Assembly: GCA_040387375.1 (NCBI GenBank)
Contig: JAZKDW010000062.1
Span: 1-12,885 of the forward strand
Direction: 5' to 3'
DNA length: 12,885 bases
From: JAZKDW01 sp040387375
Lineage (GTDB): Bacteria > Pseudomonadota > Gammaproteobacteria > Burkholderiales > Burkholderiaceae_D
The translations under genes and the position numbers were made by a program. The notes under the pieces are model-generated. The model saw only the letters and a list, made by a program, of their open reading frames with translations. It was not told the origin of the DNA and ran no database searches. Below are positions 1 to 7,300 of this stretch, piece after piece (position 1 is the first letter of the stretch; each line of letters starts with the position of its first letter).

Positions 1-98
1 CGCCTGCGCGGGAATGACGGTGGTAATTTATACGATCTGCAACGCCTTCCGCCTTCCGGCATCCGCTCCCACTACCGTCGTTCCCGCGCAGGCGGGAA
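1..98. repeat. Inverted pair of short dispersed palindromic repeats
   Basis: Bases 1-20 are the reverse complement of bases 75-94 with one mismatch in 20. The right unit contains a small perfect palindrome, TTCCCGC / GCGGGAA with a 4-nt loop (81-98), and continues as GGAATCCAG. The left unit is cut by the window edge. This resembles the TTCCCGC-GCAG-GCGGGAATCC type of dispersed repeat found many times between genes in proteobacterial genomes (recognised from memory). The two units face each other across 54 bp, so the transcript could fold into one larger hairpin. It lies just past the 3' end of the leftward flavodoxin-fold gene and could end or stabilise that mRNA (inference). Confidence 0.7.
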
Positions 99-200
99 TC
101 CAGAGTGCGCCTGCATCACGATGTCTCCATACAGCTACCGCCAGCCTTGACTTCGATAACACTATCCGCGAAGCCGAATCGCCGGCGCCGCCTTTGACCA

Positions 201-1271
201 CTATTTAACCCGAGGCCGATCCAAACCAGCATCAGGCCTCGACAATTTCCCCGCTCGTATCTCCACCACCGCACGCGCGACAGCACGCGCAACATTACGC
301 ACCTCCTGTTGCATCGCCAGGTCGCGATCCAGCGCTTCATGACTTTCCGCATAGGATTCGTAATAACCGATATACCTGTCCAGCCGCGACAAGGCACCCG
401 CATCGACCAGGCCCATCCAATCCAGCCAATCGGACAGTCCCCTGCGCACGCCTTCTATCCCAGCTACATCACCATGTACCACCAAGCCATAAGCGCGGCC
501 GGCCAGGTGTTTCGGGTACGACCATCCCTTGAGTTCCATTTCCTTTGCCTTGCTCGCATTTTTGCCGGACGTGGTCGTTGGGTCGGGATTGCCGCCATCG
601 GCACAGACGAGCCTGTCTATCATCTGCTTCAGGACACCTGGTGTCTGGTACCAGTACACCGGCGTCATGATGATGACCGCATGCGCGGCGACCCATTTTT
701 CATAGATCTCGGCCATCCAGTCATTGGTCTGGCGCTGGCCATAATTGGGATAACAGCTGCATGGCCAATGACATAGCGGCATCGCGGTGGACACACAGGC
801 CTTGCACGGATGAATGTGCTTGTCGTAATCGGATGTAAGCAGGCTGAGGTCCAGCAGGTCGACATCCATTTCGCTGGCTTCCAGTATTTCCGTTGCGAGC
901 TGTGTCATGCGAAAGGTCTTGGAGATTTCGCCAGCGCAGCTGCCGTCATTGCGTGCCGAGCCGCAGATCAGCAAAACCCTCGATCTGGTGGAAGAGTCCT
1001 TTTGCTTGTCCTCCGCTGCAATCAATTTGTCGCGGGTAGATCTCCATTCCACTGACAGGTCGTAGTCCGGGTCCGCAAATCCGGGTCCCGCTTTTGCGGT
1101 GAAGGGCGCCTTATGGCCGTTGATGTAATTTTCCCAGGCGACCTGTTCCACTTTATCGATTTCCAGCTTCACCGCATCAAACGTGGGATCGATGAAAGAA
1201 CGCCGGAATTCAAGGTGAAATTCATCTCGTCCAAGCACGGCAGGCGATTGCCCTTTGCGCGGTTGTGTCAT
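201..1271 (-). CDS. Flavodoxin-fold NAD(P)H-dependent FMN oxidoreductase family protein
   Basis: Predicted 356-residue cytosolic flavoprotein of the NADPH-dependent FMN reductase / flavodoxin-like superfamily; the physiological substrate is unknown. A beta-strand and phosphate-binding loop for FMN is visible at about residues 99-114 (VLLICGSARNDG). A second FMN-contacting segment is at 203-220 (TPVYWYQTPGVLKQMIDR), followed by DRLVCADGGNPDP and a late VVHGDVAGIE strand. Before the fold there are about 95 extra residues without a recognised domain. Five cysteines cluster at C156, C159, C167, C171 and C173 (HPCKAC...CHWPCSC). This recalls the compact cysteine motif of iron-sulfur flavoproteins, but cluster binding is only a suggestion. 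The ATG at 1271 was chosen because AGGAG lies 6 nt upstream; an in-frame ATG at 1364 would add 31 unlikely residues. The gene stands alone, with nearest neighbours divergent or repeats. The family call is firm; the function is open. Confidence 0.85.
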   Translation of the reverse strand: MTQPRKGQSPAVLGRDEFHLEFRRSFIDPTFDAVKLEIDKVEQVAWENYINGHKAPFTAKAGPGFADPDYDLSVEWRSTRDKLIAAEDKQKDSSTRSRVLLICGSARNDGSCAGEISKTFRMTQLATEILEASEMDVDLLDLSLLTSDYDKHIHPCKACVSTAMPLCHWPCSCYPNYGQRQTNDWMAEIYEKWVAAHAVIIMTPVYWYQTPGVLKQMIDRLVCADGGNPDPTTTSGKNASKAKEMELKGWSYPKHLAGRAYGLVVHGDVAGIEGVRRGLSDWLDWMGLVDAGALSRLDRYIGYYESYAESHEALDRDLAMQQEVRNVARAVARAVVEIRAGKLSRPDAGLDRPRVK

Positions 1272-1675
1272 GTTCAGCTCCTGGTGCGGTTCGGAATGCG
1301 GATGAAGTCTCCCGGCCGAGCCTATGCCCCATTCGCCGTGGCGTCGGTGCGCCGTCGAACACACGGGTCATCACCGGGCTGTCGCTTGCTGGGCGAGTCC
1401 ATGCTGAAGGCGCTCGCACTTGATTGAGAGATGACCATGACCGCCGTGCGGTAGCGCACAGATGGAATCACGATAAACGCGCACTATGGCCGTGGCGCCT
1501 GATATCCGGATCAACATCGTCGAGCACGCGGCGCGGCTCCATTTATAGCGCGCCCGTTTCGAAACTGCCAACCCATGCGTGGCCTCGCAAGAAAAGCGCA
1601 ACGCACGAGGCGCGGCATTCTACAAAGCGCCGCGACTTAATCCAATTTACGAATCACCACGAAAGAGAACTCCAT
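1272..1675. other. Intergenic region, no recognised gene
   Basis: About 400 bp lie between the divergent flavodoxin-fold gene and the eRF1-domain-like gene, so promoters for both should be here. I found no convincing -35/-10 pair. A TATAGC at 1544-1549 is a weak -10 candidate for the rightward gene but has no good -35 at 17 bp. A small perfect hairpin, GTGCG-GTAG-CGCAC, is at 1446-1459. Open frames across this stretch give arginine-rich, low-quality proteins and look like GC-driven noise. Confidence 0.5.
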
Positions 1676-2056
1676 ATGTCATTTAATCATGCGGTTGTTT
1701 GGCTGGATCATACAAAAGCGCAGGTCGTTCATTTTGACCTGAATGCGGCCGAGTCAGAGTCTCTGAAGACACATTCCACCCATCCTCATCCGCGTCAGAA
1801 CCACGGCAATGGCGAGGATTCCGACAATTCGCGTTTCTTCAACGATATCGCTGAAACATTGAAAGACGCCGTCGAGATCCTGATCGTCGGACCCGGCGAG
1901 GAAAAAATGGTTTTCGTAACGCACCTCAAAGGACATCAGCCGCTCATCGCCGGAAAAATTCAAAGCGTGGAAACGGTGGATCATCCTACCGAAGGCCAGT
2001 TGCTCGCCTATGCACGCAAGCATTTTACAAGCGCGGGCAGTCTGCATAAATCCTGA
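1676..2056 (+). CDS. Small eRF1-domain-3-like ('translational machinery') protein
   Basis: A 126-residue soluble protein with no signal peptide or membrane segment. Its pattern starts AVVWLDHTKAQVVHF, has a variable histidine-rich loop (THPHPRQNHG, about 34-43), then FFNDIAETLKDAVEILIVGPGEEK, and ends VETVDHPTEGQLLAYARKHF. It matches, from memory, a family common in Burkholderiales that databases label 'translational machinery protein' because it resembles domain 3 of eRF1/Pelota and the baeRF proteins. The strand order, the ILIVGPGEEK segment and the closing VDHPT motif support that fold. A role in ribosome rescue or RNA binding is implied by the name only. The start at 1676 was chosen because the family N-terminus is M-S-x-x-H-AVVWLDH. 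The frame is open back to 1424, but those residues are compositionally unlike the protein. AGAG lies 8 nt upstream. The gene is monocistronic and convergent with fic. Confidence 0.7.
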   Translation: MSFNHAVVWLDHTKAQVVHFDLNAAESESLKTHSTHPHPRQNHGNGEDSDNSRFFNDIAETLKDAVEILIVGPGEEKMVFVTHLKGHQPLIAGKIQSVETVDHPTEGQLLAYARKHFTSAGSLHKS

Positions 2057-2082
2057 ATGTAGCGTCCGGCAGGGTGGCATCG

Positions 2083-2102
2083 TGCGGACCCGCAGGAATG
2101 AC
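2083..2102. repeat. Small palindrome and possible remnant of the dispersed repeat
   Basis: TGCGG-AC-CCGCA (2083-2094) is a small perfect palindrome between the convergent ends of the eRF1-like gene and fic. It runs into CGCAGGAATGAC (2091-2102), which resembles the GCGGGAATGAC end of the repeat at the left edge of the window. It may be a decayed copy or a weak shared terminator; no T-run follows on either strand. Confidence 0.3.
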
Positions 2103-2125
2103 CAAGCTCCGGCGGCGCAGGCGCA

Positions 2126-3238
2126 TCATGCCAGCTCATAGCTGGTACTGCGCCCACCTGCCGCGGACTTGCGCAACACACCGTACTCTAGCAGTTCATT
2201 GATGTCGCGCAGAGCAGTATCGGGTGAGCACTTCGCAATGGCTGCCCACTTGCCGCTGTTCAGCTTGCCTTCAAAACCATCGAGCAGACGATTGAGCAAT
2301 TTCACCTGACGCTCGTTCAACGGCGTGGTGGCCCAGCGTTGCCAGAAGCGTGTCGTGGCAAACACCGCATCGAGATTGTCCTGGGCGGCATTGATCGCCA
2401 TCTTCAGATTTTCCAGAAACCACTTCAGCCATGGCGTCACATCCAGCGAACCTTTTTGGGTGCTCTCCAGGATATCGTAGTAAGTCCGTCGCTCCCGTTG
2501 GATCTGTGCCGACAGACTGTAGAAACGCTGCGGGCTGCCATCGGCACGCGCTAGTAGCAGGTCGCCTATGGCCCTGGCGATACGGCCGTTGCCGTCATCG
2601 AACGGATGCAGCGTAACAAACCACAAGTGGCCAAGACCCGCCTTCAGTATCGGGTGATCATCCGAGCTGGCATTCATCCAATCGATGAAGCGTGTCATCT
2701 CCGCATCGAGCCGATCAGCTGGCGGGGCCTGGAAATGAACCCTCTGGCGGCCAAGCGGGCCGGACACAACTTGCATGGGACCATTCGTGTCGTCCCTGAA
2801 TGCACCGATATGGATCCGGGCAAGCCCGCTATAACCTGTAGGGAACAGGGCGGCATGCCAGCCGAACAATCGATCATTTGTCAGCGCGGCTTCAAAACGT
2901 GTCGTTGCATCCAGCACCATGTCGACCACACCTTCAACACGACGATCCACTGGCGCAAGTGCGCCAATGTCTACCCCGAGACGACGGGCAATGGAGGAAC
3001 GGACGGCGTTGACATCCAGACGCTCGCCTTCAATCTGGCTGGTCTTGAGCACATCTTCCGTCAACGCCGACACACTGGCTTGTTCGCGCAATGGCATGCC
3101 GACGTCGGCTAAGCGGCCGAGCAGCAATCCTTGGGCCAAGCTGACCTCTGCCAATGGACTGGCCAGGGACGCCAGGTCGTAATGCCATTTCGGCCAATCG
3201 CCTGCCTGCCAGATGTATGTGTAATCGCCGCTATTCAT
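2126..3238 (-). CDS. fic: Fic family protein (class II AMP-transferase type)
   Basis: A 370-residue Fic-domain protein. The family usually transfers AMP from ATP to a hydroxyl side chain of target proteins, and some members also remove it. The core motif HPFDDGNGRIAR is complete at residues 211-222, with the catalytic H211 and the acidic, GNG and R residues for Mg and phosphates. The segment TSQIEG at 66-71 fits the class II inhibitory motif [S/T]xxxE[G/N], whose glutamate (E70) blocks ATP placement, so the enzyme is probably auto-inhibited. The N-terminal stretch YIWQAGDWPKWHYD resembles the DUF4172 domain of this Fic subgroup. Residues 305-370 (LNERQVKLLNRLLDGF...DINELLEYGVLRKS...GGRSTSYEL) look like a winged helix that could bind DNA. 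No antitoxin-like small gene is adjacent. There is no Shine-Dalgarno before the ATG, which fits the predicted leaderless transcript. The target is unknown. Confidence 0.92.
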   Translation of the reverse strand: MNSGDYTYIWQAGDWPKWHYDLASLASPLAEVSLAQGLLLGRLADVGMPLREQASVSALTEDVLKTSQIEGERLDVNAVRSSIARRLGVDIGALAPVDRRVEGVVDMVLDATTRFEAALTNDRLFGWHAALFPTGYSGLARIHIGAFRDDTNGPMQVVSGPLGRQRVHFQAPPADRLDAEMTRFIDWMNASSDDHPILKAGLGHLWFVTLHPFDDGNGRIARAIGDLLLARADGSPQRFYSLSAQIQRERRTYYDILESTQKGSLDVTPWLKWFLENLKMAINAAQDNLDAVFATTRFWQRWATTPLNERQVKLLNRLLDGFEGKLNSGKWAAIAKCSPDTALRDINELLEYGVLRKSAAGGRSTSYELA

Positions 3239-3320
3239 GCGGAGATTATGAGATGTATTCTCCGCAAAGGCAAGTCATTCACCGCACATTGTGCGGTGAA
3301 TAGGCGCTTGATTCGCCGTA
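3238..3320. promoter_or_regulatory. Five half-site operator cluster at the fic promoter
   Basis: A half-site TGCGGnGAwT occurs at 3238-3247 (+, TGCGGAGATT), 3257-3266 (-, TGCGGAGAAT), 3277-3286 (-, TGCGGTGAAT), 3292-3301 (+, TGCGGTGAAT) and 3311-3320 (-, TACGGCGAAT, 8 of 10). Sites 1/2 and 4/5 each form an inverted pair with the same 9-nt gap, 54 bp apart start to start. Sites 3/4 form a perfect 25-bp palindrome (12-bp arms, 3277-3301). The first pair covers the -10, the spacer and the predicted start point; the palindrome sits just upstream of the -35. This layout fits repression, possibly by the winged-helix end of Fic itself (inference). Confidence 0.65.
3245..3273 (-). promoter_or_regulatory. 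Predicted fic promoter giving a leaderless mRNA
   Basis: On the minus strand, TTGCCT (3268-3273, 4 of 6 to TTGACA) and CATAAT (3245-3250, 5 of 6 to TATAAT) are separated by exactly 17 bp. Only six bases (CTCCGC) lie between the -10 and the fic ATG, so the usual start of transcription falls on, or one base before, the A of the start codon. No ribosome binding site exists in that space, which agrees with leaderless translation. The start site itself is predicted, not observed. Confidence 0.6.
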
Positions 3321-3446
3321 GTGGCAGGCAAAGACTAAAAACATGTCGATTTTCTTTACAGTCAGAGTTAACGTCAATGGTTCGACGAAACAGGCTTGCG
3401 TTCAAGATACTTGATTTGTATGGATTATTATTGGCAATATTGTTGA

Positions 3447-3462
3447 TGGCACAATCTTTGCA
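3447..3462 (+). promoter_or_regulatory. Sigma-54 (RpoN) promoter of the PEP-CTERM gene
   Basis: TGGCACAATCTTTGCA matches the -24/-12 consensus TGGCACg-N4-TTGCa closely. GG is at 3448-3449, GC at 3460-3461, and the spacing is correct. The expected start is near 3473, leaving a 5' leader of about 46 nt before the ATG at 3519. Sigma-54 control through the PrsK/PrsR two-component pair is known for PEP-CTERM genes in several floc-forming betaproteobacteria. The AT-richer stretch 3340-3420 would be the place for an activator site. It holds ATGTCGAT (3343-3350) and TTCGACGA (3381-3388), but I cannot assign them. Confidence 0.8.
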
Positions 3463-3518
3463 TTGTCTCGAGGCAACTTGTTTTTCCTGTTCCCTGACCT
3501 TTAACAAAGATAACTCTA

Positions 3519-4193
3519 ATGAAAATCAAATCCCTGTTGATGCCGGCCATGTTGGCCGTATTGTCGGTGGCAAGCAATGTCGCTCAAGCTTCAGTTGTTG
3601 CCTACACCACGCAAGCCAGTTTTCTGGCGGCGATTTCCAACGCTGGCACCGACACATACGACGACCTGGCCGTCGCCCCGCTGGCCACCCCGCAGGCACG
3701 CACCGCAGGCGCCTATTCGTACAGCGCAAGTGTCGGCCCAACCAGCGGCTTCTATGGCGCTTCGGACAACGGCATCGACAATTGGCTGTCCACCGACAAC
3801 AGCACCGATACCGTCACTTTTAATTCCTTTTCGAGTGGTGTCACTGGTGTCGGCGGTTTCTTTTTCGGCTCCAATATATTCGGATTCTCGACGTCGACTC
3901 CGGCGACCTTGAACTTCAGCGCCGTCGATGCCGACGGCGCACTGCTGCACTCGCAGGTGAATCCAACGACGAGCTCCTTTCTTGGCTTCGTCTCCACTAG
4001 CGGAATGACATCCTTGAGCTTCTGGATCGGTGATCAGGGCACTGGCATCACGGGCGTCTGGCACACCGTCAATGACTTGACCCTGGGCACCGCCGCTTCC
4101 TCCTCCGTGCCCGAGCCAGGCTCGCTTGCGTTGGCCGGGATCGCTCTGCTCGGTTTGTCCGGCGCACGCCGGCGGGTGTTGAAGAAGCAGTGA
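3519..4193 (+). CDS. PEP-CTERM sorting-domain exported protein
   Basis: A 224-residue secreted protein. Residues 1-24 are a Sec signal peptide (MKIKSLLMPAMLAVLSVASN... with likely cleavage after AQA). The C-terminus has the complete PEP-CTERM tripartite signal: VPEP at 197-200, a hydrophobic helix (LALAGIALLGLSG) and the basic tail ARRRVLKKQ. Exosortase EpsH/XrtA recognises this signal and removes the tail at the inner membrane, in species that make exopolysaccharide or flocs. The body is rich in S, T, G, A, N and D with few charges (for example GGFFFGSNIFGFSTST) and has no enzymatic motif, as usual for these surface or matrix proteins. No exosortase or EPS gene is in the window, so the partner is elsewhere. 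The start is the first ATG of the signal peptide; the ribosome site is weak (AAAGA). The promoter is sigma-54 type and a hairpin follows the stop. Confidence 0.9.
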   Translation: MKIKSLLMPAMLAVLSVASNVAQASVVAYTTQASFLAAISNAGTDTYDDLAVAPLATPQARTAGAYSYSASVGPTSGFYGASDNGIDNWLSTDNSTDTVTFNSFSSGVTGVGGFFFGSNIFGFSTSTPATLNFSAVDADGALLHSQVNPTTSSFLGFVSTSGMTSLSFWIGDQGTGITGVWHTVNDLTLGTAASSSVPEPGSLALAGIALLGLSGARRRVLKKQ

Positions 4194-4227
4194 TCGCAAC
4201 ACCATTGCGTGGTGAAGCAAGCATGGT

Positions 4228-4255
4228 GACAAGGTCCGCTACGGCGGAGCTTGTC
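4228..4255 (+). terminator. Hairpin terminator after the PEP-CTERM gene
   Basis: GACAAGGTCCGC (4228-4239), loop TACG, and GCGGAGCTTGTC (4244-4255) pair at 11 of 12 positions, with one G-G mismatch. The run GTTTCC follows. The hairpin begins 34 bp after the PEP-CTERM stop codon. The short T-run makes it a moderate intrinsic terminator. Confidence 0.6.
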
Positions 4256-4346
4256 GTTTCCGTGGTTGTGAAATGCATTCTGCAGTCGTCAGTCAGGCTG
4301 CATGCGGCGCAATGCGCTTCGCTTATTGACGCCCTACACGATCACT

Positions 4347-4379
4347 GCGCTTGCCCGGTAATCAAGCCTGGACAAGCGC
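4347..4379 (-). terminator. Hairpin across the sbcC stop codon
   Basis: Read on the sbcC strand, GCGCTTGTCC (4370-4379) pairs with GGGCAAGCGC (4347-4356) over a 13-nt loop that contains the TGA stop (4362-4364). All ten pairs form in the sbcC mRNA, one being G-U; on the opposite strand that pair would be A-C. No T-run follows, so it may protect the 3' end or act as a Rho-assisted terminator rather than an intrinsic one. Confidence 0.4.
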
Positions 4380-7300
4380 CAGAGAACTCCGTCCGCCTGC
4401 CATCCGCTGCACCAGGATCTTGGCCCCGATGCGCTCTGTCATCTCCTGCACATGCGAGATCACGCCGACCTTGCGCCCCATCGCCTGCAACCCGTCCAGC
4501 GCTTCCATCGCGACCCGCAGCGTATCCGAATCAAGACTGCCGAATCCTTCATCAATGAACAGCGATTCGACCCGTACCCGGTTCGATGACAGCGATGCCA
4601 ACCCCAGTGCAAGCGCCAGCGAAACCAGGAACGATTCTCCGCCCGACAGCGAATGCACCGAGCGCGCTTCATCGCCCATGTCCTGGTCCAGCACCATCAG
4701 CGCCAGCGTCTCGCTGACGCGCTCGAGCCGGTAGCGGCGGGACAATTCATGCAGATGGCGATTGGCGTAGCCGAGCAGGACGTCTAGCGTGAATTGCTGC
4801 GCGTAGTTGCGGAATTTCTTGCCGTCGGCGGAGCCGATCAGGTCGCTCAGCGTCGCCCAGCGATGATGGACAGCCGCTTGCTGATCGATCAGTGTCACCA
4901 GGGCCGCCGATTGCTGGCGGCGGGTGTTGTCCTGGGCGATGCTGACTTGTATTACCGATGCGGTGTCGTTGGCGGCACGCCGTTCGGTTGCGAGGGTGTC
5001 GAGCGCGGACTGGATCGTTGCGGCGTCATCTCCTTCTTCCACGGTCTCCAGTGCCGGACGCGACAGCTCATGAAGTTCGCGTTGGGTCTGGCGCTCCTTC
5101 ATGATGGCAGCTGCGCTCGCTGCTGCCGAGGTAATGGCTTGCAGTTGCATGCGTTCGCTGTTGATCCAGTCGGCGGTGTGCACGAGCAGCGCGCGCAGCC
5201 TGCCGAGGTCGAGCAGCGTGGCGGCGCCGGGGTGCCCGCTGTCATGGCGGATGTTGAATGCCCCTAGCCAGGCGTCGAGCTGCCGGCCTGCTGCTTCCGC
5301 CGTGTGAATCTGGCTGGCCAGATTCGCTCTTGCCTGCGCCAGCGCTTCGGCGCAGCGCGTCTGACTTGCGGCATGCAACTTCGCCGCCTCGGTCTGTTCC
5401 GCCAGCCTGGTTTTTGCGGCCTCGATCGTGTTACGGAAATCGAGTTCGACTTGCCTGAGCGGTTTGCCCTCGAATAAGGTCAGGCGTTCCGCTTGCATGG
5501 CCCTGATCTGCGTTTCGCTTTCGTTGAAGGCGGCGGCGGCGCGCGCGGCTTCCGCTTGCGCCTTGGCGAAGATCCCGGCCAGCGCCTTGTGTTCGACGCC
5601 GATGGTGCCGATGTGTGTCTGGTGTTTGTCCCGCGCCTGGCATTGCATTTGCCATTGTTCCGCTTCCGAACGGCAGCGTGCATGGAAGGCTTCCGGCTCT
5701 TTGCGCCAGAGTGTGTGCCAGGCGCTGGCCTCGTGGGATGGTTGAAGATCCAGCACAACGGCCAGATCGGCGAGCTGCGTATCGAGCTGCGCTCCGGCGC
5801 TGTTGCACTTTTCCGCGAGGGCCTTGCTTTCGGCGCTGGCCTGGGTCAGGTGCGCCGTTGCGGTTGTTGATGCCTCCTTGATGCTGGCGTGTTGCGCCAG
5901 GCTGGCGTCGTATTCCTTTTGCGCCTGGTCTTTCGCGCTGGTGGCGAGGCGCCAGATGCTTTCCTGTTGTGAGATGTCGCGCAGCAGTTCTTGCACTGTT
6001 TGTTGCTGGCCGGTGAACCATGGCGCGCGTTCGTCCGGGGCGATCGAGGCCATGCCGGAGAGATCGGCGTTCTTTTCGATTGCCAGCACGAGCGTGTCCC
6101 ATGCCTGCCTGGCGCTCTGGATTAAAGTTGCCAGGACCGCCAGTTCTTGCGCAACGGCGGCAAGCTGGGTGCGATTGTTTTCGGAATGGGCAGTCTGGGC
6201 CGCATGCTGTCCGGTGTTCTGTTGCAGTTGCTGGCGGCAGCGGTTGACTTCCTCTTGCAAGATGGCGAGGGTTGCCCGCAACTGCGGATTGTCGACACGA
6301 TAAGGATGATCCAGCGCGCCGCAGACGGGGCAGTGTTCGCCTTCTTCCAGCGCCGCGCGCAACGATTCGACGGTCTCGCCGCAGGCGGCTTCCGCACGCT
6401 TCAGCGAGCGTTCGGCCTGCTCCAGCGCGGCGCTGAAGCCGGCCTTTTTTTGCTGCGCTTGTTCCAACCCGGTTTCGGTCTGCGCGATCGCCTGCTGCAG
6501 GTGTTGGGATTTTTCTTCCTGTTGTTGATGGCGCGCCAGATTGCCGGCCAGGCCGGTCCATGCTTTTTCTGCGCTGACGAGCAGATCGCGGCGCGCTTCG
6601 GCGGCGAGCCGGCGTGCCGGCAATGCCTGCGGGTCGAGGCCGGACAGGGTCTCAGCGGCTTGCGTGCGTTTGATGTCCGCCTCTTGCAGCGCCGATGCCG
6701 CAGCCTGGAATCTGGCCGCGGCATCGGCGTCCAGTTGACGCTTGTGCGCTTCATCTTTCATGAGCGCCGCCAGTTGGTGCCCATGTCTGGTGTGGACCTG
6801 CGCGGTCTCGCCGGCCTGCTTGAACAGCGTGTCCCAGCGCGGCCAGCTTTCCGCAAGCAATTGCAGATGCCTGTTTTGCGTGATCCAGTCGTCGATGCTC
6901 TTCTGTTCGGCGATCGTTTTTACGCGTTCATCTTCCTTTGCCGCGAGCGCTGCCTGCGCCGTGGAGGCTGCGCGCCGGCTGTCGCCGCCGGCCTTTTCGG
7001 CTGAACGATGTGCAGGCGTGATGGCATCGATCCGGGCATCAAGCGCCTTTGCCGCGTCGAGTTGCGGAGCGGCTGCGCTGCTGGCTTGCTCTGCTGCCTG
7101 CAGCGTGAGGACGGCGCTTTGGCAGGTGGCGTCTGCCGCTTCCCTGGCAAGGGTGGCGGCGGCGAGTTCCGCTTCGCCGGTGCTGATTTTTTCGTGGCTG
7201 GCGGCGATATCGCGGGCAAGGCGGTCGGCTTCGTGCAGAAAGGGGCGGGCGGCTTGCACCGATTCGAGCTCGGTCAATTCGTGCCGGCGCTGCGCGGCTG

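Noticed and set aside
1424..1675. N-terminal extension of the eRF1-like gene from an ATG at 1424
   Set aside because: The added residues are arginine/serine-rich and unlike the family, whose N-terminus begins at 1676 with M-S-x-x-H-AVVWLDH.
2126..3300. Fic-type toxin-antitoxin pair with a separate small antitoxin
   Set aside because: No short co-directional gene flanks fic, and the inhibitory motif is inside the same protein, which fits class II Fic.
3238..3320. The palindromes as a CRISPR array or transposon end
   Set aside because: The units are 10-bp half-sites packed in 83 bp with no spacers, target duplications or transposase, and they overlap a promoter.
3591..4232. Minus-strand open frame opposite the PEP-CTERM gene
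   Set aside because: The sense strand has a signal peptide, a PEP-CTERM tail, a promoter and a terminator; the antisense product has no motif.
5431..6561. Long open frame on the minus strand (376 codons) in another frame of sbcC
   Set aside because: The protein is arginine/glycine/proline-rich without motifs and lies wholly inside sbcC, whose zinc hook and ABC motifs are intact.
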